Assembly: GCF_900110275.1 (NCBI RefSeq)
Contig: NZ_FODC01000001.1
Location: forward strand, 186,001 to 250,000
Source: Duganella sp. CF517
Lineage (GTDB): Bacteria; Pseudomonadota; Gammaproteobacteria; Burkholderiales; Burkholderiaceae_D
DNA: 64,000 nt
Direction: 5' to 3'
Shown: one piece after another, positions 52,914-62,126 of the stretch
How the letters are laid out: the number at the start of each line of letters is the position of its first letter
How positions within the stretch are numbered: the stretch's first letter is position 1
Notes under the pieces: generated by a model
The model's database searches: none
Seen by the model: only the letters and a program-made list of their open reading frames with translations
Told to the model about the DNA's origin: nothing
Position numbers and translations under genes: made by a program

Positions 52914-53912
52914 CAGGGTGAACACGCAATTGACGACGCCGGTGATGACAATGTTGAACAGGGTGTCCGACACCGCATAGCCGGCCGAGGCGAAGATCTC
53001 CTGGGCGTAATTGAAGATGACGTTGATGCCGCACCACTGCTGCAGCACCGCCAGCACCACGCCGATGGCCAGCACGCGCACGAAACGCGGCTCGGCGAGC
53101 ACCTCGCGCAGGCCGCGTCCGGTCGACGCCTGCAGCGAGGCGCGGATCGCGTGCAGCGCGCGCTCGGCGTAGGCGACACCGCCGAGGCGCCGCAACGCTC
53201 GTTGCGCGCCGTCCCAGTCGCCGCGCCCCGCCAGCCAACGCGGGCTTTCGGGGATCAGCAACGCGCCGACAATGAAGGCGACGGCCGGCACGCCGGCGGC
53301 GGCGAACATCCAGCGCCAGCCGGTTGTGCCGTTCCACGAGGCGGCGATCTGCGCGCCGGTGGCGCCGGCCGCCACCGGCTCGGCGATGAGCCAGTTGACG
53401 ATCTGCGCACCGAGGATGCCGGCCACGATGGCGATCTGGTTCAGGCACACCATGCGGCCGCGGATCGAGGCCGGCGCGATCTCGGCGATGTACATCGGCG
53501 ACAGGCCGGACGCCAAGCCGATCGCCACGCCGCCGACGATACGCCATAGCACGAAGGCATCGACGCTGGCGGCCCAAGCGGTGCCGACGGCGGAACCGGC
53601 GAAAATGGCAGCAGCCACCAGCAGCCCGCCGCGCCGGCCGAGCCGCTCGCTGATCACCCCCGAGGCGACGGCGCCGGCCAGGCAGCCGATCAGTGCGCAG
53701 CTCATCGCCCACGCTTGCCGGCTTGGCTCGACCAGACCGAAATAAGCTTCATAAAAGGGCTTGGCGCCGCCGATGACGACCCAGTCGTAGCCGAACAACA
53801 GGCCGCCGAGCGCGGACACGGCGGCCGCGAGCCATAGTGTGTGGGTGCTGGCGGGCGGAATCGCCGGCGCCGCCTGGTGGCCGGCCTCGATCCGTTCATG
53901 ACTGTGATGCAT
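52482..53912 (-). CDS. MFS sugar porter (sugar:proton symporter)
   Basis: 476 residues with twelve predicted helices. Sugar-porter signatures are complete: GGLLFGYDWVVIGGAKPF in helix 1, ERLGRRGG after helix 2, PESPRWLAGRG at the central loop, QQWCGINVIFNY in helix 7, VERWGRRRL and the end motif PETSGKSLEEIEKAW. It would import a monosaccharide, here most likely galactose, across the inner membrane. ATG 53912 has AGGAG at 8 nt; the frame stays open far upstream but without conserved sequence. A truncated copy lies at 49102. Confidence 0.93.
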   Translation of the reverse strand: MHHSHERIEAGHQAAPAIPPASTHTLWLAAAVSALGGLLFGYDWVVIGGAKPFYEAYFGLVEPSRQAWAMSCALIGCLAGAVASGVISERLGRRGGLLVAAAIFAGSAVGTAWAASVDAFVLWRIVGGVAIGLASGLSPMYIAEIAPASIRGRMVCLNQIAIVAGILGAQIVNWLIAEPVAAGATGAQIAASWNGTTGWRWMFAAAGVPAVAFIVGALLIPESPRWLAGRGDWDGAQRALRRLGGVAYAERALHAIRASLQASTGRGLREVLAEPRFVRVLAIGVVLAVLQQWCGINVIFNYAQEIFASAGYAVSDTLFNIVITGVVNCVFTLVALGTVERWGRRRLMLLGCAGLALIYLLLGGCYLAGWQGWPLLLLVVLAIACYAMTIAPVTWVALSEIFPNEARGACMAVATTALWAACFLLTYTFPLINSAMGTGMTFWVYGAICAAGYVFIFRCLPETSGKSLEEIEKAWR

Positions 53913-53943
53913 GTGATGTGCTCCTGATTGATGAGATATTTTT

Positions 53944-53955
53944 TTTGGTATGCCG
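53944..53955 (+). promoter_or_regulatory. Putative shared operator TTTGGTATGCCG (transporter promoter)
   Basis: 12-mer 32 nt upstream of the transporter ATG, present identically in reverse orientation at 55032-55043 in the aldose epimerase/LysR gap. Related TTGGCATA sites lie at 57827, 61252 and 62155. FCD-type GntR regulators often bind TTGGTATACCAA-like sites, so the GntR protein of this locus is the best candidate. Confidence 0.45.
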
Positions 53956-54079
53956 GGCGCGCCGGATGACATGGCTGGCGCCGGCGGGAGGGGGTACGAT
54001 CCGGCTACACGTTCCTGTTCGGAGCGTGCTCCAGTGCCCCCGGGGGTTTGCGCAATAGTGGCGACACTATTCCGCTTTT

Positions 54080-54988
54080 TTACGTGAACGCCTCCACGTT
54101 GATGCTCATTGAAACGATGAAACGCATACCGGTGTCCAGCTGGCGCAGACCATGGTTGGCTGGAACCCGCATTTGATGGGCGTTGGGCGCGTGGCTGACC
54201 GGCGCCAGCACGATTTCGGGATGCGCGGGGCCCGACTGGCGGCACTGCAAGTAGTGACAGCCCGAGCCGGCACGGACGGTGACGCGATGGGACGCGTATG
54301 CCAGGCTGGCCGCCCTGCGCCATCCGGTGAAACAGCTGTTGACGCCCCAGCCGAGCGCCAGCCGCGGCGCCGGTCTGACGACCGGGTGATACCGCGCCGG
54401 CAGCGGATCGTCGCCGAGTTCCCACACGCCGCGCCAATCGCTGTCGAACCGCGTAAAGGCGTCGATCGGAAAGACGCTATAAAAGCCGGCCCCCGCCGGC
54501 ATCGGCCTGGCATCGAGGTTGGTCAGCGCCAGCGTGGTGGACAGCGTGTCGGACGCCAGGCTGAACCGCATGACGGCGAGGAAGTCGAACGGCCAGTGGC
54601 GATCCGCACCGTGGCGCAGCATCAGTTCGACGCTGTCCGCCGCGGCCGCCGTCACCGCCCACGGCCGCTGCCAGCCGATGCCGTCCAGGCCGGGGCGCGC
54701 CGGCGCCGCGCCGGGCGCCAGGCGGCCAAATCCGGGCAGCTCGGCGTTGCCGAGGAACCCGGCGTACGGCAGCAGCGGAAAACCCGCCATCGCCTCGGCG
54801 CCGGCGCCGGCGCCGACGCCAGGAGACGCCGGCCGCAGGATGTCGATACCGTTCCAGCGCCAGTGTCCGACCGCGCCGCCCAGCAGGGGAAACAAACGCG
54901 CTTCGCTGCCGCCGCAAGAAATGACCAGTCCCTCCAATGTACGGCTCCCAGGATAACCAACCGTGCCCACCCGCGCACGTTCAGCCAT
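54080..54988 (-). CDS. Aldose 1-epimerase family protein (galactose mutarotase-like)
   Basis: About 302 residues from ATG 54988, the family's usual size; the open frame extends upstream but without similarity. Beta-sandwich landmarks: SEARLFPLLGGAVGHWRWNG, FPLLPYAGFLGNAEL, LALTNLDARPMPAGAGFYSVFPIDA, and APVSHAPNAHQMRVPANHGLRQLDTGMRFIVSMSINV. It should interconvert alpha and beta anomers of an aldose such as galactose before dehydrogenation. Divergent from a GbpR-like LysR regulator. Confidence 0.87.
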   Translation of the reverse strand: MAERARVGTVGYPGSRTLEGLVISCGGSEARLFPLLGGAVGHWRWNGIDILRPASPGVGAGAGAEAMAGFPLLPYAGFLGNAELPGFGRLAPGAAPARPGLDGIGWQRPWAVTAAAADSVELMLRHGADRHWPFDFLAVMRFSLASDTLSTTLALTNLDARPMPAGAGFYSVFPIDAFTRFDSDWRGVWELGDDPLPARYHPVVRPAPRLALGWGVNSCFTGWRRAASLAYASHRVTVRAGSGCHYLQCRQSGPAHPEIVLAPVSHAPNAHQMRVPANHGLRQLDTGMRFIVSMSINVEAFT

Positions 54989-55031
54989 GATATGGCCACG
55001 TCCGCGCGGCAGATATGCCCGTGCGCGCTGG

Positions 55032-55043
55032 CGGCATACCAAA
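55032..55043 (-). promoter_or_regulatory. Putative shared operator TTTGGTATGCCG (epimerase/LysR gap)
   Basis: Identical on the minus strand to the 12-mer at 53944-53955. It lies between the divergent epimerase and LysR genes, ~45 nt before the epimerase start. Confidence 0.45.
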
Positions 55044-55141
55044 TTCATATGCGTCATCAACATGAGCGCGGCGATGGGGGTAAACGATTGACCGGGCATA
55101 TTTATAACCATATCATTGAGTAATAAGGCGTTTAGGATCAC

Positions 55142-56122
55142 ATGAATACTTTCCAGGCTGACCGTTTCGTGCGCGCGCATCTGAAGATGCGCCATATGGT
55201 GCTTTTGGTGGAACTGGGCCGCAACGGCTCGATCGCGCAGGCGGCGCAGGCGTCCAACCTGACCCAGCCCGGCGCTTCCAAGTTAATTGGCGAGCTTGAA
55301 CACCTGCTCGGCATCCAACTGTTCGAGCGCCAGGCGCGCGGCGTCACACCGACCTGGTACGGCCAGGTGCTGATACGGCGCGCCGGCATCGCGCTGGCCG
55401 AGATGACCGCCGCCCACCAGGAAATCTCCGAGCTGATCTCCGGCCTGCGCGGCAAGGTCGACATCGGCAGCGTGCTGACGCCGGCCACCGGCCTGCTGCC
55501 CAAGGCGATCAAGCTGCTCAAGTCGCGTTACGCGCGGGTGCATGTGTCGGTCGACCTGAACACCAGCAAATCGATGGTCGAGCGCCTGCGCAACGGCCAG
55601 CTCGACCTCGTGGTCGGACGCATCCTCGACGCCGAGAGCGCCGCCGTGCTGGACTTCGAGCCGATCACCGACGAGGACCACCGCCTGATCGTGCGGGCCG
55701 GCCATCCGCTGGCCGAGCGCGCCGACCTGGGCCTGGCCGAACTGGCCGAACAATCGTGGATCGTGCCGCCGTCGGGCAGCATCCTGCGCGACCGCCTGAC
55801 CGCCCTGTTCCTGTCCGAGGGCCTGGAGCCGCCGATGGAAACGGTGGAAACGCTGTCGCCGCCGCTGGTGGCCTCGCTGCTGATGACCACGGACATGGTG
55901 GTGGCGCTGCCCGAGGCGCTGATCCAGAGCTACATCGACGTCGGCCTGCTGGTGGCCGTGCCGATCGACCTGCGCCTGCGCATGGACGTGTACGGCATCA
56001 TCACGCGCAAAGGCCACCAGCTCTCGCCGGTGGCCTCGGCCATGCTGACCGCGCTGCGCGAGGTCGCGGTGGAATACTACCCGAGCCGCGCGCGCCGGCG
56101 CAGCGTGCCGCCGGCGCCGTGA
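55142..56122 (+). CDS. LysR-family regulator, GbpR-like (sugar-responsive)
   Basis: 326 residues. The DNA-binding helix-turn-helix is in HMVLLVELGRNGSIAQAAQASNLTQPGASKLIGELEHLLGIQLFERQARG. The effector domain (about 95-300) has VDIGSVLTPATGLLP and LDLVVGRILDAESAAVLDFEPITDE, characteristic of the GbpR/galactose-regulator subgroup of LysR proteins. AGGA precedes ATG 55142. Divergent transcription from the epimerase fits control of that gene and perhaps the whole galactose locus. Convergent with the GH43 gene with a 4-nt gap. Confidence 0.9.
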   Translation: MNTFQADRFVRAHLKMRHMVLLVELGRNGSIAQAAQASNLTQPGASKLIGELEHLLGIQLFERQARGVTPTWYGQVLIRRAGIALAEMTAAHQEISELISGLRGKVDIGSVLTPATGLLPKAIKLLKSRYARVHVSVDLNTSKSMVERLRNGQLDLVVGRILDAESAAVLDFEPITDEDHRLIVRAGHPLAERADLGLAELAEQSWIVPPSGSILRDRLTALFLSEGLEPPMETVETLSPPLVASLLMTTDMVVALPEALIQSYIDVGLLVAVPIDLRLRMDVYGIITRKGHQLSPVASAMLTALREVAVEYYPSRARRRSVPPAP

Positions 56123-56126
56123 ACCG

Positions 56127-57638
56127 CTAGTTCTTGACGAAGCTGACGTCGTCGACCAGCAGCCAGTTGTTGGCGTTGGCCACCGAGTAAATCCCCAGGG
56201 TCGCCTTGCCGTTGGTCACCGCGATGTTCGGGATGGTGATCTGGGTCCAGCTGGCGATCGGCGTGTTGACGCTGTAGTCGATCTCGGCGCCGCCGTAGTT
56301 TTTCACGTACACCTGCGCGGTGCTCTGGCCGCCGCTGCTCTTCACCCACGCCTTCAAGGTGTAGGTCCCGTCGGGCAAACCGGACAGGTTCTGGTAACGG
56401 CTGGCGCTGTAGGCGGCGGTGTGCTTGTGCTGCGCGGCCCAACGCCCGGTATGCCCGCCCAGCACGTTGCTGTTCGGATTGGCGTCGGTCAGGTTGGTCC
56501 AGTTGACCCAGCCCGCCAGCGCGGTCTGCGGCACGCGGTCGGCCTCGAAGCCGGGATTGAGGCTGTAGTTGTTGCCGGCGCCGACGCTCCAGGCGCCGGT
56601 GGCGGCGTCCAGGCTGAACTGGCTGAGCGAATTCAGCCTGGGTGTGGTGCCGCTGAACGAAATCGGCATCCATTGGTTGTAGCCGATGCCGTTGCCGGCG
56701 AAATCGCTCCAGCGGTCGCCCGCGTACAGCACGGTGGTGGCGGCGCTGCCGTTGACCTGGACGAAGAAACCGGTTTGCGTGACGTGCGAGAAATCGGCCT
56801 CCGAGCCCGACATGACGAATTCAGCCGTGTAGGGACCGTTGATGGCGTTGGCCGAGCGGCAGTAGGTCTGGGAGGCGTTCCAGCCATGCAGGTCCGACGC
56901 ACAGAAGTAATAGGTGCCGTTGTTCTTGAACATGGCATTGCCTTCGCGGCCCACGCTGTTGAGGAACACGTTGGTGGCCGGCTCGATGTTGAGCGAATCG
57001 GAGGCGCGGATCTGCGCCACGTACGAGCGCTGGCGCCCGCCCGAATTGCTGAAGATCAGGTAGGAGGCGCCGTCGGTGTCGGTGAAGATGGTCTGGTCGC
57101 CGGTGCCGTTGCTGCTGACGTTGGTGATGTAGGTCTGCACGTGGTCGTAGGTGAACGGACCGACCGGCGTGTCGCTGGTGGCGAACAGCACGCCGGACAA
57201 GGTCGACGATCCGTATTGCGTCAGCAACACGTACTTGTTGGTGTTGCTGTTGTAGACCACGCCGAGCCGCCCCAGCCAGATCGACGGATCGAAGGTGGTG
57301 CCGGCCGCCGCCGACAGCGCGTTGCCCTCGAACTTCCAGGTGGCCAGGTCGGTCGACGAATACACGGTGACGGCGTTGAAGGCGGTATTGCTGTTCTTGC
57401 TGGCCGGATTGGCCGCGTAGGTGACGGCGCCGTCGTACTTGGCGCCATACCAGTAATAGGTCGAGCCGACCTTGAGGATGCCGCCGCCCTGCGAGTAGAT
57501 CGGATTGTTGCTGGTATCCTTCCAAAACACGTCGTTCTGGATGGTTTTCGGCGCGGCGTGCGCCGGCGCCATACCGTACAGCATGGCCAGGCATAGGGCG
57601 GCGGTGCCGCGCGTGATCGACCTCGACTTGATAGTCAT
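56127..57638 (-). CDS. GH43 exo-beta-1,3-galactanase-like enzyme with C-terminal CBM
   Basis: 503 residues with signal peptide (to about AHAAPK). The front QNDVFWKDTSNNPIYSQGGG and ILKVGSTYYWYG are typical of GH43 subfamily 24, exo-beta-1,3-galactanases acting on arabinogalactan side-chain backbones. The five-bladed propeller ends near 360. The last ~140 residues (NNYSLNPGFEADRVPQTALAGW to WLLVDDVSFVKN) form a jelly-roll carbohydrate-binding module. AAGGAG precedes ATG 57638. A 19-bp palindrome lies just upstream. Acts extracellularly, releasing galactose or galacto-oligosaccharides for the neighbouring GH35 and transporter. Confidence 0.88.
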   Translation of the reverse strand: MTIKSRSITRGTAALCLAMLYGMAPAHAAPKTIQNDVFWKDTSNNPIYSQGGGILKVGSTYYWYGAKYDGAVTYAANPASKNSNTAFNAVTVYSSTDLATWKFEGNALSAAAGTTFDPSIWLGRLGVVYNSNTNKYVLLTQYGSSTLSGVLFATSDTPVGPFTYDHVQTYITNVSSNGTGDQTIFTDTDGASYLIFSNSGGRQRSYVAQIRASDSLNIEPATNVFLNSVGREGNAMFKNNGTYYFCASDLHGWNASQTYCRSANAINGPYTAEFVMSGSEADFSHVTQTGFFVQVNGSAATTVLYAGDRWSDFAGNGIGYNQWMPISFSGTTPRLNSLSQFSLDAATGAWSVGAGNNYSLNPGFEADRVPQTALAGWVNWTNLTDANPNSNVLGGHTGRWAAQHKHTAAYSASRYQNLSGLPDGTYTLKAWVKSSGGQSTAQVYVKNYGGAEIDYSVNTPIASWTQITIPNIAVTNGKATLGIYSVANANNWLLVDDVSFVKN

Positions 57639-57664
57639 TTTTGTCTCCTTGATGGTCAAAAAAA

Positions 57665-57683
57665 GTGGACCGGACCGGTCCAC
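57665..57683. promoter_or_regulatory. 19-bp perfect palindrome before the GH43 gene
   Basis: GTGGACCG-GAC-CGGTCCAC, 27 nt upstream of the GH43 start. Suitable as a dimeric repressor operator or a 5' UTR hairpin; the binding protein is unknown. Confidence 0.55.
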
Positions 57684-57825
57684 GTCGAATGCGCCCGGTG
57701 TTACGGACGCACATGCGTACGCGGCGCGGCCGGCCTACGGTGGGTAGGTCGCGCCGGACGCGCGGCGATGCGCATTGCTTAAATCGTAAAGTTTCTACCG
57801 GGCGGCAGCTAAACAATTTTGACCA

Positions 57826-57837
57826 TTTGGCATATCG
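57826..57837 (+). promoter_or_regulatory. Variant of the locus motif (TTTGGCATATCG)
   Basis: Matches TTTGGTATGCCG at nine of twelve positions and lies ~190 nt upstream of the GH43 start. Included because the same core TTGGCATA also appears before the SDR gene (61252) and before the last TonB receptor (62155). Confidence 0.3.
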
Positions 57838-57867
57838 GATTCGACTGGCACGCGAGGAGACACAGAC

Positions 57868-57943
57868 GGCGGATTAACCGGGCGTAATCCGCCGGGAGCC
57901 GGCGGCGGCTCCTGTCGGATTACGCCGTGCCGGCTAATCCGAC
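57868..57943. repeat. Tandem REP-like hairpins downstream of the GH35 gene
   Basis: Two related hairpins: GGCGGATTA/TAATCCGCC (57868-57893) and GTCGGATTA/TAATCCGAC (57914-57943), both 9-bp stems, with a third smaller one (GGAGCC/GGCTCC, 57895-57912) between. The arms share the core CGGATTA. They start 10 nt after the GH35 stop on its strand. Such GTCGGATTA palindromes look like dispersed REP elements; they may stabilise the GH35 message or stop transcription before GH43. Confidence 0.65.
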
Positions 57944-57953
57944 CTACGGGGTG

Positions 57954-60413
57954 TCACAACTTCAGCTTCAGCAGGTAGACCGGGGTGACGCTTACCTTGC
58001 GCAATTCCGCCACCTGGCCCTTGCCCTGGAAGTCCGGCCGCGCCTCCTTGGGGATGTACACCGGCGCGTCCGCGCGCAGCGGCAACACCGAGACAGTCAA
58101 CGGCTGGTCCAGCCGCGCCTCCACCTGGCGCAGGCCGAATTGCCAGCCGTAGCCGCTGTAGTACCAATCGTCGAGCATCTGCACGCCCGAGTACAACCTG
58201 CCGATATCGCCGACGAAATCGATATTGAGCAGCGCGTCGTCCAGCCCCTGCAACTGCGCGCGCGGCACCGCCACCTTCCACGCGGCGGCGGCCTTGAACG
58301 CCTCCGGAATCGGCTCGAGCGCGGCGTTGGCCAGCCCGCCCTTCATCACCGGCGGCGCCACGCCCGCCTCGCGCACCGGCGTCACCGTCGCCGACAACTC
58401 GCGCGCCGGCAGCGTCACCTCGAAACGCTGGAACACGCCGTCGGCCGCCTCGCCCACGCGGGCGCCGGCCGCCGTCGGCGCCTTGGCCAGCGCCGGGAAC
58501 ACGCCGACCCGAAAGCCGGACTTGCCTACCGAGCGCAACTGCAATTCGCCGGCCGACGTCACCACCTGCTGCTCGCTGAGCAGCAGGCGGCGCTTGCCGG
58601 CGACGTCGGCGATCGTCAACTGCTCCGCCTGCTTCGCGGTGAGCACCACCACGCGCACCGGCCCGCCTTGCGGCCGCGCGATGGTGATCGCCTCGGCCGT
58701 GCCGGGCGTCCCCCCCGAAACGACCAGCGCGCCGTCCCGCGCAACGGCGTTGGCGCCGGCCGCCTTCAGCTGCGGCGCCAGCGCCGCGTCGAAGGCCAGC
58801 TCGACCGGTATCCGCTGGTGCGCGGCGAACACGTACAGCACGCCCTGCGCGCCCTGGTCGATGCGCGCCAACGGCTGCGCCGTGGCGTGGCGCAGCAGCA
58901 CGCCGTCGAGGTCCAGGTTGAACGGCCAGACGAAGTAATCGCCGTCGGCGATGGTGACCGGGGTGCTGGGGAACACCAGCTTGCGGTCGGCCAAGGCCAC
59001 CTCGAAGCGCACGCCTTCATGCTTGGCCATCGTGTACTGGCGCACGTGGTTGTTGACGAAGACGAAGCCGCTGTCGCCCTGGCTGCGCAGGGCGAAGCGC
59101 GGCGTTTTGAGGTCGCCGGGGCCGCTCGGCACCACCGCCGGCCGACGCACGGTCATCGGCGCCAGCCGCGCGCCGAACTCTTGCAGGAACCAGTGGTACG
59201 GCCGCAGGCTGGCCAGCACCGGCCGCTGCTGTCCGTCCGGTCCGAGCGGCGCCTGGAAGTCGTAGTTGATCAAGGTCAGGTCGTTGTAGGCGCCACTGCC
59301 GGTGCTCTCCTGCAGCCAGGTGCGCCCTTCCGGGTTGCGGCCGCCGTGGAACATATAGTAGCCGAGCAGGTTGACGCCGGAACCGATCTGCGTCGGGATC
59401 ATCGAGGCGATGTCGGCGGCCGACACCACCGGGCGCCGGCGGTACATGAATGGCACGCCCGGCCCGTACTCGGCGCCGAAGAACGGCACCTTGTCGATTT
59501 CCTCGTCGGCGGTGCCGACGCCGTGCGCCACGGTCTGCGCGCCGAGGTCGCCGCTGACGCGGGTGTCGAAGCGGAACGCGTGCGTTTCCTTCGGCGGCAG
59601 CTCGGCGGTGCTCACGCCCCACGGCTCGTCGACATAGCCGCCGAACACGGGCGTGACTTCTCCGGACGGGTAGACCGCGCCGTCCCAGCCGGTCACCGTG
59701 TACAGCGGCGCGTCCAGGCCGGCCTTGAGCGCCAGCTTCTTCAGCGCGCTGATATGCTCGGCGCCCTGGCCGGGGCCGCGCAGGTTATACTCGTTCTCCA
59801 GCTGGACCCCGATCACCGGCCCGCCATCCTTCCACAGCAAACCCTTGGCCTGCTTGCCGATCTGCTGGTACAAGCGCTCCACATAGCCGAGATACTGCGG
59901 ATCGTTGCCGCGCGTGGGCATCGCGTAGACCACCCAGTCCGGCACACCGCCGAAGCGCACCTCGCCGTGCGCCCACGGGCCGACGCGGATCAGCGCCTCC
60001 AGTCCAACCTTCTTGCACAGCTCGAGGAAATGGCGCAGGTCGCGCCGTCCACTCCAGTCGAACTTGCCTTCCTGCTCCTCGTGGTGGTTCCAGAAAATAT
60101 AGGTGGCCACCACCGTGATGCCGGCCGCCTTCATCTTGCGCAACTCCAGCTCCCATTGCGCCGCCGCCGTGCGGGTGTAGTGAAACTCGCCCATGACCGG
60201 ATACCACGGCTGGCCGCCGCGCGTCAGGTAGCGGCTGTTGATGCCGAGCCGCACGCCCGACGGCGACACCGCCGCGCCCTGCTTGACATGGCCTTCCAGC
60301 GGCGCGCTGGCCGGCGCGCTGGCGTCCACCTTCAACAGCATGTCGGCCCAGGCCGCCGTGGCGGGAACGAACAATGCGGCCACCGCCGCGCTGATTGCGC
60401 AAATCCTTTTCAT
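57954..60413 (-). CDS. GH35 beta-galactosidase
   Basis: 819-residue exported enzyme (signal peptide to about residue 23, AAWAD). The catalytic barrel has RYLTRGGQPWYPVMGEFHYTR, YIFWNHHEEQEGKFDWSG, RVGPWAHGEVRFGGVPDWV, the acid/base E208 in QLENEYN and the probable nucleophile Glu in FFGAEYGPG. Beta-domains follow to the C-terminus. It should remove terminal beta-galactose from galactan fragments released by the GH43 enzyme. It lies 41 nt after the SDR gene on the same strand, suggesting one operon. Confidence 0.92.
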   Translation of the reverse strand: MKRICAISAAVAALFVPATAAWADMLLKVDASAPASAPLEGHVKQGAAVSPSGVRLGINSRYLTRGGQPWYPVMGEFHYTRTAAAQWELELRKMKAAGITVVATYIFWNHHEEQEGKFDWSGRRDLRHFLELCKKVGLEALIRVGPWAHGEVRFGGVPDWVVYAMPTRGNDPQYLGYVERLYQQIGKQAKGLLWKDGGPVIGVQLENEYNLRGPGQGAEHISALKKLALKAGLDAPLYTVTGWDGAVYPSGEVTPVFGGYVDEPWGVSTAELPPKETHAFRFDTRVSGDLGAQTVAHGVGTADEEIDKVPFFGAEYGPGVPFMYRRRPVVSAADIASMIPTQIGSGVNLLGYYMFHGGRNPEGRTWLQESTGSGAYNDLTLINYDFQAPLGPDGQQRPVLASLRPYHWFLQEFGARLAPMTVRRPAVVPSGPGDLKTPRFALRSQGDSGFVFVNNHVRQYTMAKHEGVRFEVALADRKLVFPSTPVTIADGDYFVWPFNLDLDGVLLRHATAQPLARIDQGAQGVLYVFAAHQRIPVELAFDAALAPQLKAAGANAVARDGALVVSGGTPGTAEAITIARPQGGPVRVVVLTAKQAEQLTIADVAGKRRLLLSEQQVVTSAGELQLRSVGKSGFRVGVFPALAKAPTAAGARVGEAADGVFQRFEVTLPARELSATVTPVREAGVAPPVMKGGLANAALEPIPEAFKAAAAWKVAVPRAQLQGLDDALLNIDFVGDIGRLYSGVQMLDDWYYSGYGWQFGLRQVEARLDQPLTVSVLPLRADAPVYIPKEARPDFQGKGQVAELRKVSVTPVYLLKLKL

Positions 60414-60454
60414 ATTTTTTTCGTCTCGATCTGTGGTTGTTGTTGAACTGCCGC

Positions 60455-61228
60455 TCATTCGCTGTAGAGCTGGGATCGGCCGCCGTCGATCAGGATATCG
60501 GCGGCGTTGATGAAGCGGGCCTCGTCGCTGGCCAGGAACAGCGCCGTGTAGGCCACCTCCAGCGGCTCGCCGATGCGGCGCACCGGCAGCAGGTCGACCT
60601 GGCGCGCGCGCTCGGCGGCCGGGTCGGGACACGACGCGAGCCAGGCCTCGGCGCTCTCGGTCATGATCAACCCGGGGGAGATGGAATTGACGCGGATGCC
60701 GCGCGAGGCGTATTCGATGCCCAGCGACTTGGTCAGCCCGAGCAGCGCGTGCTTGGCGACCGGATAGGGAAAGCATCCGGGTATGATCTTGTGGCCATGC
60801 ACCGAAGCGATGTTGACGATGTTGCCGTAGCCGCGCTCGAGCATCGACGGCAGCGCGGCGCGGATCACGTTCCACGCGCCTTCGAGGTCGACCGCGAAGC
60901 AGCGCCGCCAGTCGTCGGCCGTCATCTCCAGCGGGTCGGTGAAGACGTTGACGCCGGCATTGTTGACGATGGCGTCGATGCGCCCGTAGCGGGCCAGGAT
61001 CTCGGCCACCATCGCCTCGACCTCGTCGCGCCGGGAGATATCGGCGCGCAGATACAGCGCCCGCTCACCGGCCAGCTCGCCCATGACGGCGGCAGCGTCG
61101 GCATCGTCGCGGTGGCTGTTGAGCACCACCGCCGCCCCTTCGGCCAGGAACAGCTTGGCGACCGCCTTGCCGATACCCAGCGTCGATCCCGTCACCACCA
61201 CCACTTTGTCCTTCAGCCTGTCCACCAT
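60455..61228 (-). CDS. SDR-family NAD(P)-dependent dehydrogenase
   Basis: 257-residue classical short-chain dehydrogenase: cofactor motif TGSTLGIG, NNAG (IVNNAGVNVF), catalytic Y-x-x-x-K in YPVAKHALLG, and IRVNSISPGLI. I use ATG 61228 because GAGGAG lies 8 nt before it; ATG 61234 would be too close. By context it may oxidise galactose or a related sugar to the lactone handled by the SMP-30 protein, but SDR specificity cannot be read from sequence. First gene of the SDR-GH35 unit; divergent from the GntR regulator. Confidence 0.88.
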   Translation of the reverse strand: MVDRLKDKVVVVTGSTLGIGKAVAKLFLAEGAAVVLNSHRDDADAAAVMGELAGERALYLRADISRRDEVEAMVAEILARYGRIDAIVNNAGVNVFTDPLEMTADDWRRCFAVDLEGAWNVIRAALPSMLERGYGNIVNIASVHGHKIIPGCFPYPVAKHALLGLTKSLGIEYASRGIRVNSISPGLIMTESAEAWLASCPDPAAERARQVDLLPVRRIGEPLEVAYTALFLASDEARFINAADILIDGGRSQLYSE

Positions 61229-61418
61229 CGGCATCGCTCCTCGCTTTAAACTTGGCATAAAATCACGCGTCCATCATCCTAAGCGGCGGCGCGATGGCCA
61301 AGGTATGCAGAAAGGCCGCCCAGCCATGCCGGATTGGTATGGCCGCACCGGCGGCGCGGCTCTTATGTTATTTTAAAGTAATACCTTGAACAGGCCGAAC
61401 GGCCGACTGATCAGAGAC

Positions 61419-62126
61419 ATGGACCAATTTCAATTGCCGCAACCGTTTGTGCTCGATCGTTCGCGCAGCGCGTCGGCGCAGGTATTCGACTACCTGCGCC
61501 TGCACATCATCAATTTGTCGCTCAAGCCGGCCACCCCGCTGCCACGGCCGGCGCTAGCGGAGCATTTCGACCTGTCGCAAACCCCGATCCGCGACGCCCT
61601 GTTGCGACTGGAGGAGGAAGGCCTGGTGGCGATCTACCCGCAGCACGCCACCGTCGTGCGCGCCATCGACGTCGCCTCGGCCCAGCGCGCGCACTTCCTG
61701 CGCAAGTCGCTAGAAATCGAGGTGGTGCGCACGCTGGCGCGCGACGTCAACGACAGCCTGATCGCCCGCCTGGACATCAAGCTGAGCCAGCAGGCCGACG
61801 CGCTGCGGCTGGCCGACTTCGACGAGTTCGTGCTCAAGGATCACGACTTCCACCGCACCATGTACGCGGCGGCGAAGGTCGAACCGTTGTGGGAGATGGT
61901 GCGGCGCGCCAGCGGCAATCTCGACCGGCTGCGCAATCTGCACCTGCCGATGCCGGGCAAGGCCCAAAGCGTCATCGATGAACACCGACACATCGTGCGG
62001 GCGCTGGCGGCGCGCGACGTCCAGGCCGTGGAAGCGGCGGTGCGCGCGCATTTGTCGGGCACCTTGAGCAACCTGGCGCAAATCCGGGTCAACTATGCCA
62101 GTTATCTGATGGAAACGACCGGCTGA
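61419..62126 (+). CDS. GntR family regulator, FCD (FadR/VanR-like) subgroup
   Basis: About 235 residues. N-terminal winged helix (SASAQVFDYLRLHIINLSLKP, LAEHFDLSQTPIRDALLRLEEEGLVAIYPQHATVVR) and C-terminal FCD ligand domain with metal-site residues in LKDHDFHRTMY and the two later His (DEHRHIVRAL, VRAHLSG). FCD regulators usually sense sugar acids or other carboxylates. ATG 61419 is chosen; a TTG at 61386 would add 11 residues. Placed between the SDR and TonB receptor genes, it probably represses the galactan locus. Confidence 0.88.
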   Translation: MDQFQLPQPFVLDRSRSASAQVFDYLRLHIINLSLKPATPLPRPALAEHFDLSQTPIRDALLRLEEEGLVAIYPQHATVVRAIDVASAQRAHFLRKSLEIEVVRTLARDVNDSLIARLDIKLSQQADALRLADFDEFVLKDHDFHRTMYAAAKVEPLWEMVRRASGNLDRLRNLHLPMPGKAQSVIDEHRHIVRALAARDVQAVEAAVRAHLSGTLSNLAQIRVNYASYLMETTG

